The notes under the pieces are model-generated. The model did no database searches. It had not been told where the DNA came from and saw only the letters and a program-made list of their open reading frames with translations. Source: Tepidiforma bonchosmolovskayae (lineage in GTDB: Bacteria > Chloroflexota > Dehalococcoidia > Tepidiformales > Tepidiformaceae). Taken from it: DNA of 64,000 nt. The translations under genes were made by a program, and so were the position numbers. The stretch's first letter is position 1, and every line of letters begins with the position of its first letter. The stretch is from NCBI RefSeq assembly GCF_008838325.1, contig NZ_CP042829.1:1364001-1428000 (forward strand). The letters are read 5' to 3'. Shown piece after piece: positions 52,732-60,767 of this stretch.

Positions 52732-52959
52732 CCGGGGGAGGAGTGAGCGCCGCCCCGCCGTTCCTCCCCGCCCCAGGGAGGAGGGAGCCCCGCCCATCCC
52801 TTCCCGCCCCGCCGAGGGAGGAGGGATGGAATTCGAGATAAAGACCGCCTCCCGGCTTCGCCCTCCAGACTTCCTTCTCCTCCCTCCTCCCTTCTCCCTC
52901 CTCCCTTGGGGCGGTGCCCGGGGCCGGGCGGGGCTCCCTGCTCCCTGCTCCCTGCTCCC
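52732..52959. repeat. Intergenic inverted repeat array D (type II core, reverse orientation)
   Basis: Left arm: three purine units (GGGGGAGGAGTGAGC, AGGGAGGAGGGAGCCCCG). Core 52823-52874: read on the minus strand it contains GGGAGGCGGTCTTTATCTCG and CCATCCC, homologous to the array C core. Right arm: TCCCTCCTCCCTTCTCCC, GGGGCGGT, GGGCGGGGCTCCCT then 7-base GCTCCCT tandem. Lies between divergent genes, so it is not only a 3'-end element. Confidence 0.85.
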
Positions 52960-53000
52960 GTATCATTCGCATACCTTTCGACACTGGAGTTTCAACGCAC

Positions 53001-54209
53001 GTGGAGACCTCACCCCGCAGCGCCGGCTTCTCCCCGGCCCGCCTCGACCGCATCACCGCCCACATCGAACGCCACTACATCGAACCCGGCAAAATCGCCG
53101 GCTGCCAGGTCCTCGTTGCCCGCCACGGAATCCCCGCCTACTTCCGCTCCTTCGGCTTCATGGACCTCGAACGCCAGCGCCCCATGCGCGACGACACCAT
53201 CTTCCGCATCTACTCCATGACCAAGCCGATCACCTCCGTCGCCCTCATGCAGCTCTTCGAAGAAGCGCGCTTTATGCTGAACGACCCCGTCGCCCGTTAC
53301 CTCCCCTCGTGGGAGCACCAGCGCGTCTGGGTCAGCGGCGACGGCGACGAGATGGAAACGAAAGCGCCGAACCGTCCCGTCTCGTTCAGGCACGTGCTCA
53401 GCCACACCGCCGGCCTCACCTACGGCGCAACCAACCACCCCGTCGATAAGGCCTACCGCCGCCTCGGCATCCAGCGCGGACCCGGCGAAACCCTCGATAC
53501 CTTCGTCGAAAAGCTCGGCCGCGCGCCACTCCGCTACGAACCCGGCGAACGGTGGATGTACTCCTTCGCGACCGACGTCTGCGGCGCCCTCGTCGAACGG
53601 ATCTCCGGCCAGCGGCTCGATGCATACTTCCGCGAGCGCATCTTCGAGCCGCTCGGCATGACCGACACCGCCTTCTTCGTCCCGCCCGAAAAGCAGGAGC
53701 GGTTCGCCGCCAACTACCAGCGCCAGCCCGATAAGACGCTCAGGCTCATCGACGACCCCGAGACCAGCAGCTACCTCCGCGAGCCGTCGTTCCTCTCGGG
53801 CGGGGGCGGGCTGGTCGGCACCACCCACGACTACTGGAGCTTCTGCGAAATGCTCCGTCGCGGGGGCGAACTCGATGGCGCCCGCATCATCAGCAGCCGC
53901 ACGCTCGAACTGATGACCCGCAACTACCTGCCGGGCGGCCAGGACCTCACCAGCCTCGCCATCGGCGCCTTCTCGGAAACCGCAAACGAAGGCGTCGGGT
54001 TCGGCCTCGGCTTCGCCGTCACCCTCGATGCCGCCCGCGCCGGCACCCTCGGCGAGGGCGACTACTACTGGGGCGGCGCCGCCTCCACCATCTTCTGGGT
54101 CGACCCCCGCGAAGACCTCGTCTGCATCTTCATGACCCAGCTCATGCCGTCAGGCACCTTCAACTTCCGCGGCCAGCTCAAGAACCTCATCTACTCCGCC
54201 ATCGACTGA
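53001..54209 (+). CDS. Beta-lactamase/transpeptidase-fold serine hydrolase (esterase-type)
   Basis: 402 residues from GTG 53001. Catalytic S-x-x-K is SMTK (~73-76, IYSMTKPITSVALM). The second motif Tyr lies in RWMYSFATDVCG (~192), and GGAAST takes the place of the K-T/H-x-G block. Class C beta-lactamase-like fold family VIII esterases and D-aminopeptidases share this. No signal peptide from this start, so it may be cytoplasmic; the longer frame has none either. Substrate unknown, likely an ester or peptide. Confidence 0.85.
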   Translation: METSPRSAGFSPARLDRITAHIERHYIEPGKIAGCQVLVARHGIPAYFRSFGFMDLERQRPMRDDTIFRIYSMTKPITSVALMQLFEEARFMLNDPVARYLPSWEHQRVWVSGDGDEMETKAPNRPVSFRHVLSHTAGLTYGATNHPVDKAYRRLGIQRGPGETLDTFVEKLGRAPLRYEPGERWMYSFATDVCGALVERISGQRLDAYFRERIFEPLGMTDTAFFVPPEKQERFAANYQRQPDKTLRLIDDPETSSYLREPSFLSGGGGLVGTTHDYWSFCEMLRRGGELDGARIISSRTLELMTRNYLPGGQDLTSLAIGAFSETANEGVGFGLGFAVTLDAARAGTLGEGDYYWGGAASTIFWVDPREDLVCIFMTQLMPSGTFNFRGQLKNLIYSAID

Positions 54210-54249
54210 GCCCCGGAGGGCCTGCCCCGGCCCCCAAGCCTCCCGGCCC

Positions 54250-54406
54250 GGGGGAGGAGGGAGGCCCCGCTTCTCCCTTCCACCCCACCGAGGGGGGAGG
54301 GAGCCCCGCCCTGCCCCTCCTCCCCGCCGAGGGAGAAGAGAAGCGATGCTCATTCTCCTCCCTCCTCCCTCCTCCCTTCTCCCTGGGGGCGCAGTGGGGC
54401 TTGGGT
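54250..54406. repeat. Intergenic inverted repeat array E (type I core)
   Basis: Left arm: three units (GGGGAGGAGGGAGGCCCCG, GGGGGGAGGGAGCCCCGCCC, CGAGGGAGAAGAG). Core AAGCGATGCTCA at 54341-54352, one base different from arrays A and B. Right arm: CTCCTCCCTCCTCCCTCC, CTTCTCCCTGGGGGCGC. Confidence 0.8.
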
Positions 54407-54421
54407 GGGGGCGGGGACGCC

Positions 54422-54453
54422 ATACGTGAGTAAAGCCAAAGCAAATGACGTAT
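54422..54453. promoter_or_regulatory. Inverted repeat next to promoter, possible operator
   Basis: ATACGT (54422-54427) and ACGTAT (54448-54453) flank an A-rich 20-base spacer and touch the -35 element at 54453. It could bind a dimeric regulator. Confidence 0.35.
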
Positions 54454-54481
54454 TGACAATTCGACCGGCATGCACTAGATT
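54453..54481 (+). promoter_or_regulatory. Consensus-like sigma-70 promoter for secreted hypothetical protein
   Basis: TTGACA (54453-54458), exact 17-base spacer, TAGATT (54476-54481). The best -35/-10 pair in the window; leader about 85 bases. Confidence 0.7.
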
Positions 54482-54573
54482 CCCCGGTGACGCCCGGCGG
54501 GCAGCCGCCCTGCAGTTCATCACCGCATTCGATGGCTGCTGCGGCACGAACACCTGGTAACGGAGGGAACGCA

Positions 54574-55224
54574 GTGCGCCGCATCATCTTCGCGCTTGGC
54601 ATCTTCTCGGCTGCAGCCGTCGCCGGTACATGGCTGCTCTTCACGGGCGGGTCCCCGGCAGCCGACGCCAGCCCCGGCTCGCTCGACCGGGATGGCCGGG
54701 TCGTTGTCTGGCCCGGCCAGGCCGACCTCGCCCGCAGCGAGGGCGACCTCCTCGCCGCAGACCTCCTGTCCGATGGCCGCCTGTCGTTCGAGGAGTACGA
54801 CCGCGTGACCCGCGAATTCGTCGCCTGCGTCGAGGCCCGGGGCGGCCAGCTGGCGCGGCCCCTGGTCCCCGGCCCCCTCCAGGTGTACGCCATCGAATTC
54901 ACCTTCCCGCCCCGCGCCGAGGGCGATGCCGGCGCCGTCGCTGCCGCGAGCCAGGCGACGGTCGACGCCTGCGCCTCGCCGACCTACGCCCGCATCAGCG
55001 CCATCTGGTCGCAGGCGCACCAGCCGTCGCCGGCGCAGCTGCGTGACGCTCACGTTCAGCTCGTCGGCTGCCTGCGCGCCGAGGGCCTCGAGATTCCCGA
55101 AGCCGCCGCAGCCGGCGGCAGCCTCCTCCCCTTCGTTCGGGATAATATGGAGGCCTTCGTCCGCTGCTCCGGGCCCGTGAGCGACGCACTCGGCATGTCC
55201 CCCGGCTACTTCGCCGGCACCTGA
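54574..55224 (+). CDS. Hypothetical secreted or membrane-anchored protein
   Basis: 216 residues from GTG 54574, with GGAGGG 7 bases ahead; upstream in-frame starts lack such a site. One N-terminal membrane or signal segment (~3-24, IIFALGIFSAAAVAGTWLLF) then an extracytoplasmic domain with five spread Cys (VACVEAR, VDACASP, LVGCLRAEG, FVRCSG), which could form disulfides. I do not recognise the family. It has a strong promoter and a possible operator, and lies between repeat arrays E and F. Confidence 0.65.
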   Translation: MRRIIFALGIFSAAAVAGTWLLFTGGSPAADASPGSLDRDGRVVVWPGQADLARSEGDLLAADLLSDGRLSFEEYDRVTREFVACVEARGGQLARPLVPGPLQVYAIEFTFPPRAEGDAGAVAAASQATVDACASPTYARISAIWSQAHQPSPAQLRDAHVQLVGCLRAEGLEIPEAAAAGGSLLPFVRDNMEAFVRCSGPVSDALGMSPGYFAGT

Positions 55225-55248
55225 CCCCAGCCCCCGCCGGCCTCCCCG

Positions 55249-55870
55249 CCCGAGGGAGGAGGGAGCCCGGCCCCGGCTGCGACCCGTCCCCGAGGGAGGA
55301 GGGAGCCCGGCCCCGGCTGCTGCCCGTCCCCGAGGGAGGAGGGAGCCCGGCCCCGGCTGCGACCCGTCCCCGAGGGAGGAGGGAGCCCGGCCCCGGCTGC
55401 TGCCCGTCCCCGAGGGAGGAGGGAGCCCGGCCCCTCCCGTCTTCCCCACCGAGCGATGAGGGAGCCCCGCCCCGCCCGCCTCCCGGCCCCCAGCGCGGAG
55501 GTTGGAGCTTGAAGGTCGAAGCTTGACCGAATAGGAGCACCGGCCACCCCAGCTCCCAGCTCCCAGCTCCCAGCTCCCGGCTCCCTCGGTGGGACAGCGG
55601 ATGGGCACGCGGGGTTCCCTCCTCCCTCCTCCCTTCTCCCTCGGCGGGGTTGGGCGGCCGGGTGGTGCTCCCTCCTCCCTCGGCGGGGCAGCTGGGCCGG
55701 GCGGGGCTCCCTTCTCCCTCCTCCCTTCTCCCTCGGGGCGGGGACAAGGCGGACGTGGGGCCTCCCTCCTCCCTGGGGCGGAAGGGTGAGCGGCGGAGGG
55801 GTTCCCTCCTCCCTCCTCCCTTCTCCCTCGGGGCGGGGCCAGGGCGGACCTGGGGCCTCCCTCCTCCCCG
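55249..55870. repeat. Intergenic inverted repeat array F (type II core; longest)
   Basis: Over 600 bases. Left arm: 40-base tandem (55251-55430, see separate entry) and two further units. Core 55497-55530 contains GGAGGTTGGAGCTTGAAG. It is followed by a tandem CAGCTCC heptamer run (five copies near 55550-55580). Right arm: at least six inverted units of CTCCCTCCTCCC with CTCGGCGGGG or CTGGGGCGG. Lies between converging genes. Confidence 0.88.
55251..55450 (+). repeat. 40-base direct repeats, alternating variants
   Basis: Copies start at 55251, 55291, 55331, 55371 and 55411, each beginning CGAGGGAGGAGGGAGCCCGG. Copies 1 and 3 continue GGCTGCGACCCGTCCC, copies 2 and 4 GGCTGCTGCCCGTCCC, so the true expansion unit may be 80 bases. 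The fifth copy is partial and diverges after CCC. Confidence 0.95.
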
Positions 55871-56809
55871 CTACCGCGTAATCGCGTCCACCTCCGCCAG
55901 CTCGTCCGCCGTCAGCCGCCACGCGGCCGCCGCCACGTTCTGGTCCACCTGCTCCGGCCGCGTCGCACCCGCAATGACGCTCCCCACGTGCGGCTGGCTC
56001 GCCAGCCACCCGATGGCGAGGTCCACCATCCCCTTCCCCCGCGCCTGCGCGAACGTCTCCAGCTTCTCGAGGATGGCGAAATTCCGGTCCGTCAGCACCC
56101 GCGCCGCCATCGGCCCCGCGTTCGCCAGCCGCGTGCCCGCCGGCAGCTCCTCCCCCTTCCGGTACTTCCCGGTCAGGAAGCCGCTCGCCAGCGGGAAGTA
56201 CGGCAGGATGCTCAGCCCGTACGCGTTGCACGCCGGCACCAGCTCCGCCTCGATCCGCCGGTCGAGCAGGTTGTACTCGTTCTGCGCCGAAATGAACGGC
56301 GTCACATTCAGCCGCTGCGCCACGAAGTGCGCCTCCGTCGCCTGCCAGGCCGCAAAGTTCGAATGCCCGATGTACCGCACCTTCCCCTGCCGCACCAGGT
56401 CGTCCAGCGCCCGGAGCGTCTCCTCGATCGGCGTGTGCGGGTCCGGCCGGTGCACCTGGTACAGGTCGATGTAGTCCGTATCCAGCCGCCGCAGCGAGTC
56501 CTCCACCGCCTGCATGATGTACTTCCGCGAGGCGCCCATCCGGTGCGGCCCTTCGCCCATCTTCATCCCGAACTTCGTCGCGATGACCACCTTCTCCCGG
56601 TGGCCCTTCAGGATCTTCCCGAGGAACTCCTCCGAGCGGCCGCCCCCGCCGTACACATCCGCCGTGTCGAACAGCGTAATCCCGAGGTCGAGCGCGCGGT
56701 GCACCACCGCCTTCGATTGCTCGAAATCGCAGCGGATGCCGAAGTTGTTGCAGCCGAGCCCCACGAGCGAAACCTCGAGGCCCGACCGGCCGAGATGCCG
56801 AAACTCCAT
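55871..56809 (-). CDS. Aldo/keto reductase
   Basis: 312 residues. Opening MEFRHLGRSGLEVSLVGLGC and tetrad residues Asp and Tyr in FDTADVYGGG, Lys in TKFG, His in YQVHRPDP. The C-terminal cofactor part reads GSVIAGATRPEQVDQN. It reduces carbonyls with NADPH; the substrate is unknown. ATG 56809 has AGGAG 8 bases ahead. Divergent from the MFS gene; converges with array F. Confidence 0.92.
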   Translation of the reverse strand: MEFRHLGRSGLEVSLVGLGCNNFGIRCDFEQSKAVVHRALDLGITLFDTADVYGGGGRSEEFLGKILKGHREKVVIATKFGMKMGEGPHRMGASRKYIMQAVEDSLRRLDTDYIDLYQVHRPDPHTPIEETLRALDDLVRQGKVRYIGHSNFAAWQATEAHFVAQRLNVTPFISAQNEYNLLDRRIEAELVPACNAYGLSILPYFPLASGFLTGKYRKGEELPAGTRLANAGPMAARVLTDRNFAILEKLETFAQARGKGMVDLAIGWLASQPHVGSVIAGATRPEQVDQNVAAAAWRLTADELAEVDAITR

Positions 56810-56901
56810 GCTGGTTGCTCCTGCGAAAGTGCTGGTGGCGCGAAGTATACGCCCGCCCTTCGCCCCTGCCGCCGCCATGCGCCGGCCGGGGTGGTTCCTG
56901 C

Positions 56902-56907
56902 TACGCT
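56902..56907 (+). promoter_or_regulatory. -10-type box for leaderless MFS gene
   Basis: TACGCT, 6 bases before ATG 56914; no ribosome binding site. Confidence 0.55.
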
Positions 56908-56913
56908 AACCAA

Positions 56914-58260
56914 ATGCTCGAACTCCCGGCTCCGCCGGCCCCCGCCGGCGGCCCCTTCGCCTCCCTCCGCTACCAGCAATTCCGCTGGCTCTTCGCCTCC
57001 AACATCGCCTTCTTCTTCGCGATGAACGGCCAGTTCGTCGTGCGCTCCGTCCTCGCCTACCGGCTCACCGGCAGCGAACTCGCCCTCGGCCTCATCAACC
57101 TCGTCGTCGCCATCCCCATGCTCGTCGTCTCGCCCTTCGGCGGCGTCGTCGCCGACCGCGTCGAAAAGCGCCGGCTGATCATGACCGGCCAGGCCGTCCT
57201 CGTCGCCTCCGAGCTCGCCGTCTTCGTCCTCCTCGTCCTCGGCCTGCTCGAATTCTGGCACCTGCTCGCCGCGGTCTTCGTCATGGGCTGCACCTTCCCG
57301 TTCATCATGCCCGCGCGCCAGGCGATCGTCGCCAGCATCGTCGGCCGGCAGGGGATGGCGAACGCCATGGCCCTCCAGATGGGCGGCATGAATGCTGCCC
57401 GCGTGGTCGGGCCGGTGCTCGCCGGGTTCATCATCGCTGTGGCCGGCGTCCGCTGGGTCTACGCCGTCGCCGTCACCCTCTACGCCCTGGCCTTCTTCTC
57501 CATGGCCCACGTCCACCGCGCGCCCCCGGCCGAAGGCGCCCGCGGCCGGCCCGTCTGGTCCGAGCTGCTCGGCGGGCTCCGCTACGCCGCCGGCGACCCG
57601 CCCGTGCGGGCCCTCCTCGTCCTCTCCATCATCCCGATCCTGCTGGCCATGCCGTTCCAGGCGCTCCTCGTCGTCTTCGCCGATGACGTCTGGCACGTCG
57701 GCGCCGGCGGCCTCGGCGTCCTCCAGGCCGCGGCCGGGCTCGGCGGCATCGCCGGGTCCTTCTGGGTCGCCTTCACCAGCGCGTCCCCCCGCAAGCTGCG
57801 CCTGATGATGAGCACCCTCCTGGCCTTCGCCGGGAGCGTCCTCCTTTTCTCCATCAGCCCCTGGTTCCTGCTCGCGCTCCCGCTCGTCTTCGCCGCCGAT
57901 GTCTTCGCCAGCGCCTTCACCACCACGGTGAACATGCTCATCCAGGTGCTGATCCCCGATGAGGTCCGCGGCCGGGTGATGAGCCTGATGATGATGACCT
58001 TCGGCCTCACTCCGCTCGGCACCGTCCCCGTCAGCGCCCTCGCCGAAGCGCTCGGTGCGCCCGCGGCCGTCGCCGTCGCCTCGGTCGTGACCATCGCGCT
58101 CTCGCTGGCGGTGCTGGCCGCGAGCCGCTCGCTGCGCGGCATCGACGCCACCGTCGCCCGCGCCCTCGAAGCGGAGGCGGCCGCCCAGCCCGGGTTCCGC
58201 CCCGGCATGCCGCCCGGCGCCCCCGCCTGGGCCGGCCGCGCGCCCGCCGACGCCGGTTAG
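56914..58260 (+). CDS. MFS transporter, EntS/MFS_3 type
   Basis: 448 residues. Twelve hydrophobic segments with GGVVADRVEKRRLIM after the second. The opening SLRYQQFRWLFASNIAFFF and the 10-12 region (IPDEVRGRVMSLMMM) fit the MFS_3 enterobactin-exporter-like group. A hydrophilic C-terminal tail (~410-448) is Pro/Ala-rich. Substrate unknown; probable efflux. Its stop overlaps the convergent coiled-coil gene by 4 bases. Confidence 0.87.
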   Translation: MLELPAPPAPAGGPFASLRYQQFRWLFASNIAFFFAMNGQFVVRSVLAYRLTGSELALGLINLVVAIPMLVVSPFGGVVADRVEKRRLIMTGQAVLVASELAVFVLLVLGLLEFWHLLAAVFVMGCTFPFIMPARQAIVASIVGRQGMANAMALQMGGMNAARVVGPVLAGFIIAVAGVRWVYAVAVTLYALAFFSMAHVHRAPPAEGARGRPVWSELLGGLRYAAGDPPVRALLVLSIIPILLAMPFQALLVVFADDVWHVGAGGLGVLQAAAGLGGIAGSFWVAFTSASPRKLRLMMSTLLAFAGSVLLFSISPWFLLALPLVFAADVFASAFTTTVNMLIQVLIPDEVRGRVMSLMMMTFGLTPLGTVPVSALAEALGAPAAVAVASVVTIALSLAVLAASRSLRGIDATVARALEAEAAAQPGFRPGMPPGAPAWAGRAPADAG

Positions 58261-58739
58261 TCGGCCGCCGGCGGCTGCTCGAACCGCTCGTAGATCAGGT
58301 CCGCTTCCTTCGAAAGCAGGTCGCGCAGGCTCTGCAGCATCCGCTCGGCATCGTGCCGGATGGTGTGCAGGCCCTGGAGGTCGCCCTCTTCCACCCGGCG
58401 GACCTCAACCTGCAGGTCGGCGGCTTCCGCTTCGAGCCGGCGGAGCTGGGCCGCCAGCTGCCGCAGCCGCGGCTCGGTCCACGGCGCATCGCGCAGGATC
58501 TCGGCGTACAGCCCGTCGGCCCGCTCCACCTCAAGCCGGTGCTCGCGCAGGGCATCGACCACCTTCGCCAGCTCCTGCCCCACCCGCTCGGCCCACGCGC
58601 GTTCGCGCGCCGGCTGGGGCCGCCGCAGCGCCGCGAGGAGCGCATCCTGCGCGACGAGCAGGCCGTTCTGCGTCCGCTCTGCCCCGGCCAGGGCCGATTG
58701 CTGGAGGTCGGTCAGTGCTGGTGTTCCGCTGCTGGTCAT
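58257..58739 (-). CDS. Hypothetical coiled-coil protein
   Basis: 160 residues. Almost wholly helical with heptad-like patterns (RVGQELAKVVDALREHRLEV, RQLAAQLRRLEAEAADLQVE). No membrane segment. I do not recognise the family. Its stop overlaps the MFS stop by 4 bases. ATG 58739 has GGGAGGTG ahead. Confidence 0.65.
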   Translation of the reverse strand: MTSSGTPALTDLQQSALAGAERTQNGLLVAQDALLAALRRPQPARERAWAERVGQELAKVVDALREHRLEVERADGLYAEILRDAPWTEPRLRQLAAQLRRLEAEAADLQVEVRRVEEGDLQGLHTIRHDAERMLQSLRDLLSKEADLIYERFEQPPAAD

Positions 58740-58823
58740 GGCATCACCTCCCGCTCATGCAGAATGCGGCCGGGCGTACCCTGCCCGTGCCGCAATCTAT
58801 TGTAAAGAACCGATGGCCCCCGG

Positions 58824-59735
58824 TCAGGGCTGGATGGCGATCGCCGCCGCCCAGAACACGGCGTACACCAGCGCGGACCGCGCGGTTTGCTTCAGGAGCG
58901 GGTTGAGTTCGCGCCCGCTCGTTCCCCCAAGCACCTGCCGGAGGAGCGGCCGTCTGTCCGCTATCCCCACGGCGGCGACGACGAGCCCCAACGGCGCGTC
59001 ACCGGTCACCGTCGCCCCGGCTGGCACCGCCAGCGTCACTCCGAACAGTGCTGCAAACCACCAGCGCGTCCCCCGGTCGCCGAGCACCACCCCGAGCGTT
59101 ACCTTGCCCGTCCGCCGGTCGGTGGGAATGTCGCGCAGGTTGTTCACCACGAGGATCATCGTGACGGTCGCCCCGACCGGCACCGCCGCCCAGAAGCTGA
59201 ACCAGGTGAGCTCCCCCGCCTGCACGTAGTACGTCCCCATCACCGCCACGAGCCCGAAGAAGACGAACGTGAACAGGTCGCCGAGCGCGTGGTACCCCAC
59301 CGGCCACGGCCCGCCGGTGTAGATGACCGCCGCGACGATGCTCGCAAGGCCGACCGCCACGATGGGCCAGCCGCCAACCCACGCGAGGTACACCCCCGCC
59401 AGCAGCGCCAGCCCGAAGGCGGCAGCCATGCCGGCCTTCAGCTCCCGCGGCGTCAGCAGGCCGAGCTGGCTCGCGCGCGGCGGCCCCAGCCGGTCCGGCG
59501 TATCGGCCCCCCGCTCGTGGTCGAAGACGTCGTTGGCGAAATTCGCCCCAACCTGGAGGCAGAGCGCCCCGAACAGCGCCGCCAGCGCCGGCACCAGCGC
59601 AAACGCATCGTCCCGGATCGCCGCCGCCGTGCCCACCGCAACCGGCGCAGCTGCGGCCGTCAGCGTCGGCAGACGCGCCGCCATCCGCCACGCCTGCAGC
59701 CGGCCCGGGCGCGCACCCGCAGCCGCAGCCGTCAT
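58824..59735 (-). CDS. menA: 1,4-dihydroxy-2-naphthoate polyprenyltransferase
   Basis: 303 residues, about eight membrane segments. UbiA-family prenyl-diphosphate motifs: NFANDVFDHERGAD (N-D-x-x-D) and a second NLRDIPTDRRTGKVTL (D-x-x-x-D). It attaches the isoprenoid chain to DHNA for menaquinone. The upstream menG overlaps it by 4 bases, forming a menaquinone operon. Confidence 0.92.
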   Translation of the reverse strand: MTAAAAGARPGRLQAWRMAARLPTLTAAAAPVAVGTAAAIRDDAFALVPALAALFGALCLQVGANFANDVFDHERGADTPDRLGPPRASQLGLLTPRELKAGMAAAFGLALLAGVYLAWVGGWPIVAVGLASIVAAVIYTGGPWPVGYHALGDLFTFVFFGLVAVMGTYYVQAGELTWFSFWAAVPVGATVTMILVVNNLRDIPTDRRTGKVTLGVVLGDRGTRWWFAALFGVTLAVPAGATVTGDAPLGLVVAAVGIADRRPLLRQVLGGTSGRELNPLLKQTARSALVYAVFWAAAIAIQP

Positions 59736-60427
59736 TGCCGCTCCGCCGTGATCGACTGGATGGCGCCGAACATCGGCCGCTGCTTCCGGATGCGATGGAA
59801 GCCAGCCTCGCGCAGCATGCGGACCATCTCCGCCTCCTCCGGCAGGTAGGCCGCCGATTCGGGCAGGTAGTGGTAGGCGGACCGGTCGGCGAGCAGCCCG
59901 CCCACCCGCGGCACCACCTTCTGGAAATAGAACCGGTGCCCGGCCGCAACCAGCGGATTCCGCGGCCGGTCCACCTCGAGCAGGCCGAGCCGCCCGCCCG
60001 GCTGCAGCACCCGCGCCAGCTCGGCGAGCACCGGCGGAATCGCCACGAAGTTCCGGAGCGCAAAGCCCGAAACCGCCACCGTGAACACCCCGTCGCGGAA
60101 TGGCAGCCGGAGCGCATCGCCCTGGACCCAGGCCGAGGTTTCGCCCGAGCGCGCCGCCGCCTGTTCGAGCATCCCACGGCTGAAATCGAGCCCGACGGCC
60201 AGCGCCCCGCGCGCCCGGCAGAGCTCGACGAAGTCGCCCGTGCCGCAGGCCAGGTCGAGCACCACATCCGCCGGGCTTACCCCGAGCCGCTCGACCAGCG
60301 CCATCCGCCAGCGCTGGTCCGCCCCGAAGGTCATCAGCCGGTTCACCCGGTCGTACGAGGGCGAGATGCGGTCGAACATCGCGCGGACCGCGCGGGCCTT
60401 CTCCTCGGGCGGGGGCAGATGCGCCAT
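59732..60427 (-). CDS. menG: Demethylmenaquinone methyltransferase
   Basis: 231 residues. Opening VRAMFDRISPSYDRVNRLMTFG, SAM-binding VVLDLACGTGDFVELCR (~55-71), and GFALRNFVAIP of UbiE/MenG. It adds the last methyl to menaquinone (in some bacteria also ubiquinone). Operon with menA (4-base overlap). A GACAAT box lies 7 bases before ATG, weaker than the TANNNT boxes. Confidence 0.93.
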   Translation of the reverse strand: MAHLPPPEEKARAVRAMFDRISPSYDRVNRLMTFGADQRWRMALVERLGVSPADVVLDLACGTGDFVELCRARGALAVGLDFSRGMLEQAAARSGETSAWVQGDALRLPFRDGVFTVAVSGFALRNFVAIPPVLAELARVLQPGGRLGLLEVDRPRNPLVAAGHRFYFQKVVPRVGGLLADRSAYHYLPESAAYLPEEAEMVRMLREAGFHRIRKQRPMFGAIQSITAERQ

Positions 60428-60499
60428 CGGCCGTATTGTCGCAAGGCCGCCCCTACCGCGCAGTCAGCCGGGGCGCCTTCCCCCTCCCCGTCAGCCCCG

Positions 60500-60730
60500 C
60501 CCCAGGGAGGAGGGAGGAGGGAGCCCCCGGCTGCCCCGGAGCCGCCGCCAGGGAGAAGCTGGAAGCTGGGAGGCGGTTTGCAGGGCCGCCCGCATCTGTC
60601 GAGCTGGCGCCTCCCAGCTTCAAGGTCCAACCTCCTCCCTCGGCGGGGAGGAAGGGAGGCGCGGGGCTCCCTCCCCGCTCCCCGCTCCCCGCTCCCCGCT
60701 CCCTGCTCCCTGCTCCCCGCTCCCCGCCCC
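60500..60730. repeat. Intergenic inverted repeat array G (type II cores in both directions)
   Basis: Left arm: AGGGAGGAGGGAGGAGGGAG and CCAGGGAGAAG. Centre: GAAGCTGGGAGGCG (60562-60575) pairs perfectly with CGCCTCCCAGCTTC (60608-60621), 32 bases apart. Next to it CTTCAAGGTCCAACCTCC (60618-60635) is the reverse complement of the array F core (17 of 18 bases). Right arm: TCCTCCCTCGGCGGGG, GCGGGGCTCCCT, then 7-base GCTCCCC/GCTCCCT tandem. Lies between divergent menG and GT2 genes. Confidence 0.85.
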
Positions 60731-60767
60731 CATCGACACTCCCCCCCTCCGGCCCCACAATCACCCC

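Noticed and set aside
41287-60730. Possible CRISPR arrays in the repeat-rich gaps
   Set aside because: Repeats are inverted, of uneven spacing, without unique 30-40 base spacers, and no cas gene is nearby.
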